DNA of 64,000 bases from assembly GCA_018402765.1 (NCBI GenBank), contig JAGYIE010000002.1:124001-188000 (forward strand), read 5' to 3'. A program made the translations under genes and the position numbers. Positions 44,014 to 53,396 of the stretch are shown here, piece by piece; the stretch's first letter is position 1, and each line of letters begins with the position of its first letter. The notes under the pieces are model-generated. The model was not told the origin of the DNA and searched no databases. It worked only from the letters and a program-made list of their open reading frames with translations. Source of the stretch: Vicingaceae bacterium. Lineage in GTDB: Bacteria > Bacteroidota > Bacteroidia > Flavobacteriales_E > Vicingaceae.

Positions 44014-45606
44014 TTATAACGCTCTCGTTCTTCTATGCAGCATGGTTCTAATGCCAAAACTTACCATACTTTCTGAAAATTCAAAAGTCTTACGTCCCCA
44101 ATAGCCAAGAACCAATTCTAGATTAGCTGAATTATTTAATCGATATGCAACATCTATAGTTATTGTTTTAGCAACTAATAATTGTCCTTGCAATATACGA
44201 TTACCGTATTCTTGAAAATAACTGATATTTGATTCATTTAAATTTTCACCGTAATTAAGACCGTTTATGGACATTCCTTGTCTTAAATAAAAAAAGCTAC
44301 CCTCCAAGGTAAATCTATCTTTCGCAAAAGTTAATTGAGCAATCAATTCATTTAAGTTGCTTCCATTTGTATGTGCTAAAGATTGACCAAAATTAGTGTA
44401 AGATTGCACCGCACTGCTATGCGCATAGGTATATGGTCTAATAAGATTGTATTCTAAACGACTTCTCAAATCTCCGCCTGCAATATTCCAATATCCTTTC
44501 CATCCAAATTGAATTCCAAATTTATTAGCCCACCAGCCACTTTCACGGGAGGTATCTGGACTAATTGCTTCTTCTATATCAGCCCTAATTTCCTTTAGAA
44601 GAAACTCATCAAGAAGCAATTGTCCATAAACATACTGATGCTTAAATAATCTCAGCTTTGTATTTAATCCAACCAAAACATTATCAGGAGAGCCAATTGA
44701 AAACTCTACGGGTCTATAAAACAACAAAGGATTTGCATAGTTTATATCGAACCCTCTACGGTATAGGCTATCATCAGTTTGCCAAACGACAGTTTCAAAC
44801 AATCCTATTGAAAACCTTTTAGTTATATTCCAATCCAAGTAATGTGATGCGATATACTTTCCAAGAAAATCTCCTTTTGTGAGATTTACGCTAGCATCAT
44901 TAGGAGAATATATACTGCGATGAAAGGCCCAAATGTTTGTATAGCTAATGTTCCAAAAATTAGTGCTCAATTTAAAATAAGGAGAGTTATTGGCATTGTC
45001 TGAAAGCAATAAACTCCTGTAGCCCTCGCCTATAAATTGCTTACCATTACCAAGCTCAAAATTAAAATGGTTATTTGGAGAATAGGAAAGGTAAGCTTGA
45101 ATAAAATTAAATTGATAGATCCCTCCTTCCTCTTTTTGGATCGTGCCGAGCCCGGGAGAAAAATTCTGCATATGGGAATTTCTTAAGTATGGCAAATCGT
45201 CTTCTAATTGCCTAAAGTAGGTAGCTCCAAATGCTACCTTCTTATGCAGAGTGCCTAAAACATCAATCCCTGCTGCCGCTGAATAAAAAAAACCACCCTC
45301 TCGAGAATTTAAAAAAGTAATTCCTTCAGCATATGGTTGAAAAAAGATAGACTTTCCGTTCCGTCCCTCCTTTTTAAAAAGATTTTGCCTAAAAGCTTGA
45401 TCAATTAGCAATTGATTTATATCCTCTATATTATTGGTTTCATTAAGTCGATAAGGCTGAACAGATGAATGATTTTCCGAGCTCACCAAAATAGCTTTCT
45501 CTACCTTTAATGGAAGCATTCCTATTCTTGAGTTAAGTGGCTGTGAATAAGCGACAAGTATTGAGAAAAGGAAAACAATTATAATTAACTGTTTTTTAAA
45601 CATCAT
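44014..45606 (-). CDS. Wzi/RemB-like outer-membrane barrel protein (copy 1)
   Basis: The 530-residue protein has an N-terminal signal peptide (about 5-21) and a long run of amphipathic beta-strands. Its conserved core FIGEGYRSLLLSDNA (191-205) is shared with the paralogue at 46.7-48.2 kb. It is the signature of capsule-assembly Wzi-like and gliding-motility RemB-like proteins of Bacteroidota. Wzi-type barrels bind nascent polysaccharide at the outer surface. It overlaps the WecA-like gene by four bases and ends a nine-gene operon. A glycan-related surface role is inferred from fold and context. Confidence 0.82.
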   Translation of the reverse strand: MMFKKQLIIIVFLFSILVAYSQPLNSRIGMLPLKVEKAILVSSENHSSVQPYRLNETNNIEDINQLLIDQAFRQNLFKKEGRNGKSIFFQPYAEGITFLNSREGGFFYSAAAGIDVLGTLHKKVAFGATYFRQLEDDLPYLRNSHMQNFSPGLGTIQKEEGGIYQFNFIQAYLSYSPNNHFNFELGNGKQFIGEGYRSLLLSDNANNSPYFKLSTNFWNISYTNIWAFHRSIYSPNDASVNLTKGDFLGKYIASHYLDWNITKRFSIGLFETVVWQTDDSLYRRGFDINYANPLLFYRPVEFSIGSPDNVLVGLNTKLRLFKHQYVYGQLLLDEFLLKEIRADIEEAISPDTSRESGWWANKFGIQFGWKGYWNIAGGDLRSRLEYNLIRPYTYAHSSAVQSYTNFGQSLAHTNGSNLNELIAQLTFAKDRFTLEGSFFYLRQGMSINGLNYGENLNESNISYFQEYGNRILQGQLLVAKTITIDVAYRLNNSANLELVLGYWGRKTFEFSESMVSFGIRTMLHRRTRAL

Positions 45607-46640
45607 ACTTTTTGCTTCTTGATCAATAAAAACAATAAACTACCGAAAGCCACAAAACCAACAATCGCAAAAACTAAACTAGGATTATAACCTGCAAATA
45701 ATACTGGTAATGTTATCATTAAAATATTGAACACATAGATTATCAATGAGGTTTTTGAATGCGAATTCGTCCAAGTTAATAATCGGTGATGAATATGATT
45801 AGAGTCAGCTTCAAAAGGGCTTTTTTTGTTGGCAATCCGATATATAAATATTCTCATAGTATCTAACAGCGGATAAACTAGAACTGTCATTGCAAAGATT
45901 GGTTTAGAAATACTAATAATACCTGTTGGTAGATTTGAAGGCTTAAACTCAATTAATTCTATAGCCAAAAATGCAAGAATCAAACCGATAAATAAGGACC
46001 CAGAATCCCCCATAAATATTGATGCAGGATTAAAATTATACCTCAAAAATCCTAGTAATGCCCCTGCCAAAGAAAAGGACAGAACCGCATAATCATAACA
46101 TCCAGCAATTAAAAACCAAATTCCAAAAGCAGTAGAAGAGATAAAACCAATTCCTCCTGCTAAACCATCAACTCCATCAATTAAGTTAAACGCATTAATA
46201 ATAACAATGAAGGTAAATACAGAAATGGAAATGCTTGCCCACTCGGGCAACTCTCGTATATCAAAAAGACCATAAAGACTCGTTATCTTAACCTCAGCCA
46301 TCAAAACCATAATAAAAGCTACAACCAAGTGCGCCATTAACTTTTTTGCTGCAGAAGTCCCTACGATATCATCTTTAATTCCTACAAAAAACATAATAAT
46401 GATTGCAGGCATGAGGAATTTTAAGAAACCTAAATCGCTATATGGAAAGCAAATGAATGTTGCAAAAACAGTTGCAGCAAAAATCATAATTCCACCCATT
46501 GATGGGGTATTCTGCTTATGCTGCTTTCGAATTTCTGAAGGAACATCAAATAGGTGCTTCATTTTAGCAACCTTAATATATGAAGGAGTAGCTAAAAGCA
46601 CTATAAAAAAAGAAATGATGGTTGCTAACGCAATTTCCAT
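45603..46640 (-). CDS. WecA/MraY-family polyprenyl-phosphate sugar-1-phosphate transferase
   Basis: The 345-residue membrane enzyme has about eleven helices. It has the catalytic acidic motifs VGIKDDIVG and NAFNLIDGVDGLAGG, the MGDSGSLFIG stretch and the HIHHRLL loop that separates WecA/TagO enzymes from MraY. It starts O-antigen, capsule or teichoic-type glycans by moving a HexNAc-1-phosphate onto undecaprenyl phosphate. It sits between two paralogous barrel genes, 24 bases after one and overlapping the other, so it probably primes the glycan those barrels handle. Confidence 0.93.
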   Translation of the reverse strand: MEIALATIISFFIVLLATPSYIKVAKMKHLFDVPSEIRKQHKQNTPSMGGIMIFAATVFATFICFPYSDLGFLKFLMPAIIIMFFVGIKDDIVGTSAAKKLMAHLVVAFIMVLMAEVKITSLYGLFDIRELPEWASISISVFTFIVIINAFNLIDGVDGLAGGIGFISSTAFGIWFLIAGCYDYAVLSFSLAGALLGFLRYNFNPASIFMGDSGSLFIGLILAFLAIELIEFKPSNLPTGIISISKPIFAMTVLVYPLLDTMRIFIYRIANKKSPFEADSNHIHHRLLTWTNSHSKTSLIIYVFNILMITLPVLFAGYNPSLVFAIVGFVAFGSLLFLLIKKQKV

Positions 46641-46664
46641 TTGAAGAATTTATAAACAAAAATA

Positions 46665-48170
46665 TTAAAAATCACGATATCTATTAATCAATGCCGTTTG
46701 GAAGGAAATGTAAATATAGCGGGTATTCTGTGAAAAATCACTTGAGGTTCCCCTTATTTTACCAAATCGCTCAAGCACTCCTAAAGTAAACTGCATATTT
46801 GTAGCAGGGTTTACAACATAACCTACTTCGCCTCTACCTATAATTTGCTCATCACTATTTAAATATGGAAAAGTGTTAAATTTTTTATTGTAAACAACAT
46901 AACTTCCGCCTAATTCAGAAACAAATCGTCCAACTTTAAAGTGCGCTATGGTAAGAATTTCGCTAAACCTTTGACCATAAGGATGTGCAAGAAATTGATT
47001 ATAATGCGTTTGAGAAGCTGACTCAGCGAGCGTACCCACAACATTATTTTTTGATTGATTCCACTCAAACCTCCATAGTAAGCCTTTAATTCCGCTGTAA
47101 GCGGCGCCCACTTGGATTGCAGTACTTTTTAAATCAAATTCACTCATGGTCAGCTGACTATATAACATGACAGCTTCTAGCGGCCTCATCGATAAATTTA
47201 TTCCTTGGGTAGTATGGACTAATGAATCATTTTTTTCGGCAGCAAGACTATTAATTCCAATAATTGGATTTAAGAACATATAATTAGCAGTATTCCTTGG
47301 ACCATCTCCTTGCTTAGCGAGTGCATCAACGAAGACAGAAGATTCAAAAAAGCCAACCCTGATTGATGGAAGCGGATTATACTCCAAATAATGAACGCTC
47401 GCTGTTTTCCTGCTAAAAATACTTTCCGTTTGAGCAAACCCATCGACTCTAACTAGGTCTTGCAGTCCTGCAATCATGGAAAAATAATTTAACTTCCGCT
47501 TAAACAAGTTCAGATGTGCAGATACAAAAGGATAATTAAATGCATTATCTGATAACAACATTGATCGATATCCCTCTCCGATAAAATTTTTATCCTGTCC
47601 AAGAGATATCATAAAATGACTATTTGGAATGTAATTTATCCTTGCTGATGCCATTGCAAAATCATATCCCCCATCCTTAAAGTTCTTTACTCTTCCTTGG
47701 CCGGGCACTACACCAACCTCATCAATAAACCGTTCTAGATAGGAAGAGTAACTTGCTTGATTTTCATAAAAACTTGCTGAAAAGGTAAGCTTACCTTTCC
47801 AGTTTCCTTTTACCTGAAAACCTCTGGTATTTTGAATTAAAGCCTTTTTTTCAATAGCTTCTAAATCTCTTCCACCCTCTAAAACAAATAATGGATCAAT
47901 TGTAACATAAAAGTCAGAAGTATCTATGATGATAAATGGCTCAAAAAACAATTTTCTGGCAACATATGACCGATAAGGTCTTCTAGGTAGTTTTTGATAT
48001 TCAAAGTTGTGAAAATTTGGGACAAGAGGCTTTACCGAGTAGTTTATCAACGAATCTGATTGATACAAATCTCCCATCAACGTGCCGGTAAAGTTTCGAC
48101 TTAAAGGCAATTCTTGAGCAAAACTATATGTTAAAAGGAAGGTAAAGTATAAAGCAGATAATAACTTCAT
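46665..48170 (-). CDS. Wzi/RemB-like outer-membrane barrel protein (copy 2)
   Basis: The 501-residue protein has a signal peptide (about 1-19) and a beta-rich barrel. The core FIGEGYRSMLLSDNA (196-210) is nearly identical to that of the paralogue at 44.0-45.6 kb, while flanking regions are widely diverged, so the two are old duplicates or different subfamily members. It follows fcl by 5 bases. The two copies flank the WecA-like gene. A role in surface polysaccharide attachment or gliding adhesin display is inferred. Confidence 0.82.
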   Translation of the reverse strand: MKLLSALYFTFLLTYSFAQELPLSRNFTGTLMGDLYQSDSLINYSVKPLVPNFHNFEYQKLPRRPYRSYVARKLFFEPFIIIDTSDFYVTIDPLFVLEGGRDLEAIEKKALIQNTRGFQVKGNWKGKLTFSASFYENQASYSSYLERFIDEVGVVPGQGRVKNFKDGGYDFAMASARINYIPNSHFMISLGQDKNFIGEGYRSMLLSDNAFNYPFVSAHLNLFKRKLNYFSMIAGLQDLVRVDGFAQTESIFSRKTASVHYLEYNPLPSIRVGFFESSVFVDALAKQGDGPRNTANYMFLNPIIGINSLAAEKNDSLVHTTQGINLSMRPLEAVMLYSQLTMSEFDLKSTAIQVGAAYSGIKGLLWRFEWNQSKNNVVGTLAESASQTHYNQFLAHPYGQRFSEILTIAHFKVGRFVSELGGSYVVYNKKFNTFPYLNSDEQIIGRGEVGYVVNPATNMQFTLGVLERFGKIRGTSSDFSQNTRYIYISFQTALINRYRDF

Positions 48171-48175
48171 GAAGC

Positions 48176-49111
48176 CTAATCATTAAATTCCATTGTTTTT
48201 ACATCTTCGTATACTTTTTGAATTCCTTCTTCTAATTCTATCGTATACTTCCATCCTGCTCGTTCTAAACGACTAACATCCATTAATTTTCGTGGCGTAC
48301 CGTCAGGCTTAGTAAAATCAAAGGTTATTTTACCTTTAAACCCTGTTACTTTTTGAATCGTTTGGGCTAATTCTAAAATAGAAACATCTTTTCCAGTTCC
48401 AACGTTCATCCATTCTTCACCATCGTAGGACTTCATAAGGAATACACATGCTTCTGCTAAATCGTCTACAAACAAAAACTCACGCATTGGGTTTCCTGAA
48501 CCCCAAACAATGACTTCTTCACAACCGTTAACTTTTGCAGTATGAAACTTGCGCAATAATGCCGGTAATACATGTGAATTATTAAGATCATAGTTGTCAT
48601 TTGGGCCATACAAATTAGTTGGCATAACAGATATAAAGTTACATCCGTACTGCCTTCTGTAAGCTTCGCATAGCTTGATGCCTGCAATCTTAGCTATTGC
48701 ATAAGGCTCGTTGGTCTGTTCCAATTCTCCAGTCAGCAAATACTCTTCCTTCAACGGCTGAGGGGCCATTTTAGGATAAATACATGAAGAGCCAAGAAAT
48801 AATAGTTTCTTTACCTTATATACATATGCAGCATGAATAATATTCGCCTCAATCATTAAGTTCTCGTATAAAAAATCTGCTCTGTAGGTTTTATTTGCTT
48901 GAATTCCTCCCACTTTTGCTGCTGCTAAAAAAACGTAATCAGGAGATTCAGCCGCAAAAAACTCATTAACTGCCGCTTGATTCTTTAGATCTAACTCAGA
49001 AGAAGACCTATAAGAGATATGAGTGTATCCTTCTTTTTTAAGTCGCCTAACAATGGCAGAACCAGCCATTCCACGATGACCGGCAACATATATTTTATCG
49101 CTTTTATTCAT
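48176..49111 (-). CDS. fcl: GDP-L-fucose synthase
   Basis: This NADPH-dependent epimerase-reductase converts GDP-4-keto-6-deoxymannose to GDP-L-fucose. The 311-residue protein has the Rossmann [10 protein letters not shown] motif, the SSCIYP serine region and the catalytic Tyr-Lys pair in YAIAKIAG. I chose the ATG at 49111 because the family begins at [11 protein letters not shown]; the longer frame from 49138 would extend into gmd. It overlaps the gmd end by 8 bases, so the two steps are translationally coupled. Confidence 0.95.
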   Translation of the reverse strand: MNKSDKIYVAGHRGMAGSAIVRRLKKEGYTHISYRSSSELDLKNQAAVNEFFAAESPDYVFLAAAKVGGIQANKTYRADFLYENLMIEANIIHAAYVYKVKKLLFLGSSCIYPKMAPQPLKEEYLLTGELEQTNEPYAIAKIAGIKLCEAYRRQYGCNFISVMPTNLYGPNDNYDLNNSHVLPALLRKFHTAKVNGCEEVIVWGSGNPMREFLFVDDLAEACVFLMKSYDGEEWMNVGTGKDVSILELAQTIQKVTGFKGKITFDFTKPDGTPRKLMDVSRLERAGWKYTIELEEGIQKVYEDVKTMEFND

Positions 49112-50192
49112 TTGAGTTAACTGCTTTATGTCCACCATCCATTAAATATTTATCTCTTTGGAATAAAGCCATATCAGAAGTCATCATGTCATCAATTAAC
49201 TCATCCAGGTTGTGCTTTGGCTTCCAACCTAAATCTCTTTCAGCCTTAGATGCATCACCAATCAATAAGTCAACCTCTGTTGGTCTAAAATAATTTGGAT
49301 CAACTTCTACTATTATTTCGTTGGTAGATTTGTTTCTACCTTTTTCATTCACTCCTTCTCCTTCCCAAATAACATCTATATCGGCCTTCTTAAATGCTTT
49401 GGTGACAAAATCGCGAACAGTTGTGGTTACATTAGTTGCTAACACATAATCTTGAGCTACTTCTTGCTGCAGCATTAGATACATTCCTTCTACATAATCC
49501 TTAGCATGTCCCCAATCTCTTTTTGCATCAAGGTTTCCTAAATATAATTTTGACTGTAAACCTAATTTAATTCTTGCTGCTGCTCTAGTAATCTTTCTGG
49601 TAACAAAAGTCTCTCCGCGCAAAGGACTTTCATGATTAAATAAGATTCCGTTACAAGCGTACATTCCGTAGGCTTCACGATAATTTTTTACAATCCAAAA
49701 ACCATACAATTTAGCTACCCCATAGGGACTCCTTGGATAAAAAGGGGTGGTCTCTGTTTGAGGAACCTCTTGAACTTTGCCATATAGCTCAGAGGTACTA
49801 GCTTGATAAAAGCGACACTTTTTTTCTAAGCCTAACGTTCGAATAGCTTCCAAAATCCTCAAAGTACCCATTGCATCAACATTTGCTGTATATTCCGGCA
49901 TTTCAAAAGAAACCTTGACATGCGACTGAGCTGCAAGATTATATATCTCTGTAGGCTGAACTTCTTGAATAATTCTAATAATATTAGAAGAATCAGTCAT
50001 ATCTCCATAATGCAATTTAAACTTCACATTCTTTTCATGTAAATCAGTATAAAGGTGGTCGATGCGCTCAGTATTAAACAATGAACTTCTTCGTTTGATA
50101 CCATGAACTTCATATCCTTTACTCAATAATAGCTCAGACAAATAAGCTCCGTCTTGTCCTGTTACTCCTGTTATTAGGGCTACTTTTTTCAT
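49104..50192 (-). CDS. gmd: GDP-mannose 4,6-dehydratase
   Basis: Gmd is the first step from GDP-D-mannose to GDP-L-fucose. The 362-residue SDR protein has [16 protein letters not shown] at the N-terminus, NLAAQSHV, the catalytic Tyr-Lys in SPYGVAKLY and the [16 protein letters not shown] motif typical of the family. It lies 12 bases after cysQ and overlaps fcl. It provides activated fucose for the glycan assembled by the downstream genes. Confidence 0.97.
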   Translation of the reverse strand: MKKVALITGVTGQDGAYLSELLLSKGYEVHGIKRRSSLFNTERIDHLYTDLHEKNVKFKLHYGDMTDSSNIIRIIQEVQPTEIYNLAAQSHVKVSFEMPEYTANVDAMGTLRILEAIRTLGLEKKCRFYQASTSELYGKVQEVPQTETTPFYPRSPYGVAKLYGFWIVKNYREAYGMYACNGILFNHESPLRGETFVTRKITRAAARIKLGLQSKLYLGNLDAKRDWGHAKDYVEGMYLMLQQEVAQDYVLATNVTTTVRDFVTKAFKKADIDVIWEGEGVNEKGRNKSTNEIIVEVDPNYFRPTEVDLLIGDASKAERDLGWKPKHNLDELIDDMMTSDMALFQRDKYLMDGGHKAVNSNE

Positions 50193-50204
50193 ATTTTGGT
50201 CGAT

Positions 50205-51017
50205 CTATTTGGTTACTAAGAACCAATTATTTAATAAATTTTCTCTGTTATATTCCATTGACTTTTGGGTAGTTTGGTCAATAACCTGACCGCCCATTGC
50301 ATTTACTATTCCTTGTCCGGCTGCAGTATCCCACTCCATAGTGGGCGCAAATCTAGGATATACGTCAGCTATCCCTTCAGCCACCATGCATAATTTCAAT
50401 GAGCTTCCTTTTGATATAATCTCTATATCCCCAAACTCAACTTTGGCTTCATTTATAAATGCCTCTGTTTCTGGCGACATATGAGATCTACTGCCAACTA
50501 TTGTATATGGACGATCACCTTGGTCTAATGGCAATTCTAATGCAGCTTCAATTAATATTTGTAAGGTGGGGGCACCATCTAGCTCATTATAATTTTCTAT
50601 CTTATAGCTACCTAGCCCTTTCATTCCAAAGTACATAAGATTAGCAACAGGCACATAAATAACACCTAAAATTGGCTGTCCTTCATTAATTAAAGCTATA
50701 TTAACTGTAAACTCTCCATTTCTTTTTACAAACTCTTTAGTTCCATCCAAAGGATCAACAACCCACAGGTTTGCCCAAGATGCTCTTTCCTCAAAAGGGA
50801 TAGATTTACCTTCTTCGCTTAATATCGGAATTTTAGTTTCCATCAATCCATCCATAATGGCTAAATGCGCTCTTTTATCTGCTTGGGTTAAAGGGCTATT
50901 ATCATCCTTTAATTCTACTACAAATTCTGAGTGATAAATATCCATTATTTCCTGACCTCCTTTGTAAGCAGATTTTATTGCTATAAATAGCAGCTCTTTT
51001 ACGTCTTCTACCTTCAT
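50205..51017 (-). CDS. cysQ: 3'(2'),5'-bisphosphate nucleotidase
   Basis: CysQ degrades 3'-phosphoadenosine 5'-phosphate (PAP) left after sulfate transfer from PAPS. The 270-residue inositol-monophosphatase-fold protein has the metal motifs DPLDGTKEF and EWDTAAG and the PLTQADKRAH region. I start at ATG 51017, 10 bases after the truncated aldehyde dehydrogenase; the frame could extend to 51053 by overlapping that gene. With cysC, cysD and cysN on the other side of deoC it completes a PAPS synthesis and recycling set. Confidence 0.93.
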   Translation of the reverse strand: MKVEDVKELLFIAIKSAYKGGQEIMDIYHSEFVVELKDDNSPLTQADKRAHLAIMDGLMETKIPILSEEGKSIPFEERASWANLWVVDPLDGTKEFVKRNGEFTVNIALINEGQPILGVIYVPVANLMYFGMKGLGSYKIENYNELDGAPTLQILIEAALELPLDQGDRPYTIVGSRSHMSPETEAFINEAKVEFGDIEIISKGSSLKLCMVAEGIADVYPRFAPTMEWDTAAGQGIVNAMGGQVIDQTTQKSMEYNRENLLNNWFLVTK

Positions 51018-51027
51018 TATAATATCT

Positions 51028-51912
51028 TTAATATGCTGATTTTGATGCTCCAATTACTTCTATTGGATGCCAAGTTGTTTTTACTTCTTGGTAATCATTA
51101 ATAATATACGGGTGCTCAACATCAGTTAGACTTAAGTCATATTTATACGACCTAACTCGTTTTAAATTATCAATACTTAATTCTCTAATTTGAATCAACT
51201 CCTCTTGAATAGCATCAGAATAGCATAGTGCATTTACATCCATATGCGAGGCCATTTGACTTAACAATTCCGGTTTCTTTCCGGTTAATATATTCACTAC
51301 ACCTCCGGGCAAATCAGAAGCATTTAATACCTCTGCAAATGAAATCGCGCAAAATGGCTTATTTTCTGAAGCTAAAATAACACAAGTATTTCCTCCTGCA
51401 ATTATGGGGGCCATATAACTTACTAACCCTAATAATGAAGATTCTTGGTTGGCGACGATTGCAACAACACCTGTAGGCTCAAGTGCTGAAAAGTTAAAAT
51501 GCGAGCTCGCAACTGGATTCACAGAGCTAAAAATTTGTTGGTATTTATCACACCAACCAGCAAAATAAACCAATCGATCAATCGATAAATTGACTTCCTT
51601 CTCCGCTTCTTTTTTACTACTATCTTGTAGAATTAGCTCTGCAATAAATTGATCTCTTCGGCCTTCTAATACTTCGGCCATTCGATATAGTATTTGACTC
51701 CTATTATAAGCTGTTCTATCACTCCAATCTCCAAATGCCTTTCGAGCTGCAACTACTGCATTTCGAAAATCCTTTCGTGAAGACAAGCAAAAATTACCTA
51801 ATGATGCTTTTTTCGAGTTTATTGGGTTGTAAAACCTTCCTGATTCAGTTCTTGGAAAGCTACCTCCAATATATATTTTATATGTCTTCAAAATATTGAT
51901 TCTTTCACTCAT
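51028..51912 (-). CDS. Truncated aldehyde dehydrogenase-fold protein without catalytic Cys
   Basis: This 294-residue protein aligns with the N-terminal part of aldehyde dehydrogenases (YIGGSFPRTESGRFYNPIN, DLPGGVVNILTG). It has degenerate cofactor motifs, lacks the ELGGK glutamate and QxCCA cysteine, and replaces the catalytic and oligomerisation parts with a short unique tail. The start and spacing are clean (11 bases after the full ALDH), so it looks like a maintained pseudoenzyme, not a decaying gene. Together the two proteins total about 782 residues, like animal ALDH16A1 and bacterial ALDH16, which fuse a full ALDH and a shortened ALDH domain. Confidence 0.85.
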   Translation of the reverse strand: MSERINILKTYKIYIGGSFPRTESGRFYNPINSKKASLGNFCLSSRKDFRNAVVAARKAFGDWSDRTAYNRSQILYRMAEVLEGRRDQFIAELILQDSSKKEAEKEVNLSIDRLVYFAGWCDKYQQIFSSVNPVASSHFNFSALEPTGVVAIVANQESSLLGLVSYMAPIIAGGNTCVILASENKPFCAISFAEVLNASDLPGGVVNILTGKKPELLSQMASHMDVNALCYSDAIQEELIQIRELSIDNLKRVRSYKYDLSLTDVEHPYIINDYQEVKTTWHPIEVIGASKSAY

Positions 51913-51923
51913 GTGTTCAAAAA

Positions 51924-53390
51924 TTAGTCAAATTTCAGATAGGCTGATAATCCATGTATACCCCCTTCTCTTCCAAAACCACTTTCCTTGTAACCTCCAA
52001 AAGGCGAAGTTGGGTCAAATTTATTGTATGTGTTTGCCCAAACCACGCCCGCTCTTAGTCTACTTGTTAAATTAAATATCTTGGACCCTTTATCAGTCCA
52101 AACCCCTGCTGAAAGTCCATAAGGAGTATTGTTAGCTTTTTCAATTACTTCATCAACTGTTCGAAACGTTTGAACTGCTAATACAGGACCAAAGATTTCC
52201 TCTTTAGCTAATCGACTCGATTGAGCAACATCAGAAAATAAAGTCGGTTTAATGAAATAACCTTCTTTAGGTAATTTACAAGAACTTTGAAATAATTCGA
52301 ACCCTTCTCTCTTTCCGAGATCTATATATCCTTGAATCGTTTCCAATTGACTTTTCGAATTAATAGCACCTATATCTGTATTCTTATCCAAAGGATTCCC
52401 AATGATAAGCGTTTCCATTCTATCTTTTAATTTCTTTATAAAAATTTCCTTAATTGACTCTTGCACAAACAAACGAGAACCAGCACAACATACATGTCCT
52501 TGATTGAAATAAATTCCATTAATAATTCCTTCCACGGCTTGATCAATTGGTGCATCCTCAAAAACAATATTTGCAGCTTTTCCCCCCAATTCTAAAGTAA
52601 CTTTCTTCTCTGTTCGTGCAACTGTTTTCTGAATAATTTTTCCAACTTCCGTTGATCCTGTGAAAGCAATTTTATCAATTCCTTTATGACCAACTATCTC
52701 TGCGCCTACTTTACCATCTCCTGTGATGATATTAACTACACCATCAGGCAATCCACTCTCCTGAATCAATTCTGCCAATTTAAGCGCAGTTAAAGATGTT
52801 GTCTCAGCAGGCTTTAATACAACTGTATTTCCACATGCCAATGCCGGAGCTATTTTCCAAGCAGCCATTAATAATGGAAAATTCCAAGGAATAATTTGTC
52901 CAACCACACCTAAAGCTGTCGGCTTTCTATTCGGAAAGGCGTACTCTAATTTATCGGCCCACCCAGCATAATAGAAAAAATGAGCAGCGGCTAAAGGTAT
53001 ATCTATATCTCTTGATTCTCGAATTGGTTTACCTCCGTCTAAAGACTCTATCACGGCGAACTCTCTTGCCTTCTCTTGTATCAAACGAGCAATGCGAAAT
53101 AAATATTTAGCACGCTCCGAAGCCGGCATAACTAACCATACATTATCATATGCATTTCGAGCGGCAATGACCGCTTTCTCTACATCCTTTGAGTTTCCTT
53201 CTGCAATTGATGCTATTTTTTGTTCTGTTGCCGGATTTATACTATCGAAGTATTTTCCAGAGGAAGGTTTCTCAAACTTTCCATCAATAAAATGGTCATA
53301 TTTTTCCTTAATGTCAATATGTGATGCGCTTTCCGGTGCCGCAGCATATTCCCAACTTATTTTTTCTGTCTCAATTTTCTTTTTACTCAT
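51924..53390 (-). CDS. Aldehyde dehydrogenase, catalytic subunit
   Basis: The 488-residue protein is an NAD(P)-dependent aldehyde dehydrogenase with the FTGSTEVGK cofactor loop, the catalytic Glu in LELGGK and Cys in NQGHVCCAGSR, and FGPVLAVQTF near the C-terminus. It lies between deoC (6-base gap) and the truncated ALDH-fold gene (11-base gap). This places it in deoxyribose or nucleoside catabolism, probably oxidising acetaldehyde or a related aldehyde released by DeoC. The substrate is not fixed by sequence alone. Confidence 0.93.
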   Translation of the reverse strand: MSKKKIETEKISWEYAAAPESASHIDIKEKYDHFIDGKFEKPSSGKYFDSINPATEQKIASIAEGNSKDVEKAVIAARNAYDNVWLVMPASERAKYLFRIARLIQEKAREFAVIESLDGGKPIRESRDIDIPLAAAHFFYYAGWADKLEYAFPNRKPTALGVVGQIIPWNFPLLMAAWKIAPALACGNTVVLKPAETTSLTALKLAELIQESGLPDGVVNIITGDGKVGAEIVGHKGIDKIAFTGSTEVGKIIQKTVARTEKKVTLELGGKAANIVFEDAPIDQAVEGIINGIYFNQGHVCCAGSRLFVQESIKEIFIKKLKDRMETLIIGNPLDKNTDIGAINSKSQLETIQGYIDLGKREGFELFQSSCKLPKEGYFIKPTLFSDVAQSSRLAKEEIFGPVLAVQTFRTVDEVIEKANNTPYGLSAGVWTDKGSKIFNLTSRLRAGVVWANTYNKFDPTSPFGGYKESGFGREGGIHGLSAYLKFD

Positions 53391-53396
53391 AGCTAA

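Noticed and set aside
51028-51912. Reading the truncated aldehyde dehydrogenase as a pseudogene
   Set aside because: It has a clean start, tight operon spacing and no frameshift remnants downstream, since cysQ follows within 10 bases. A maintained pseudoenzyme fits better.
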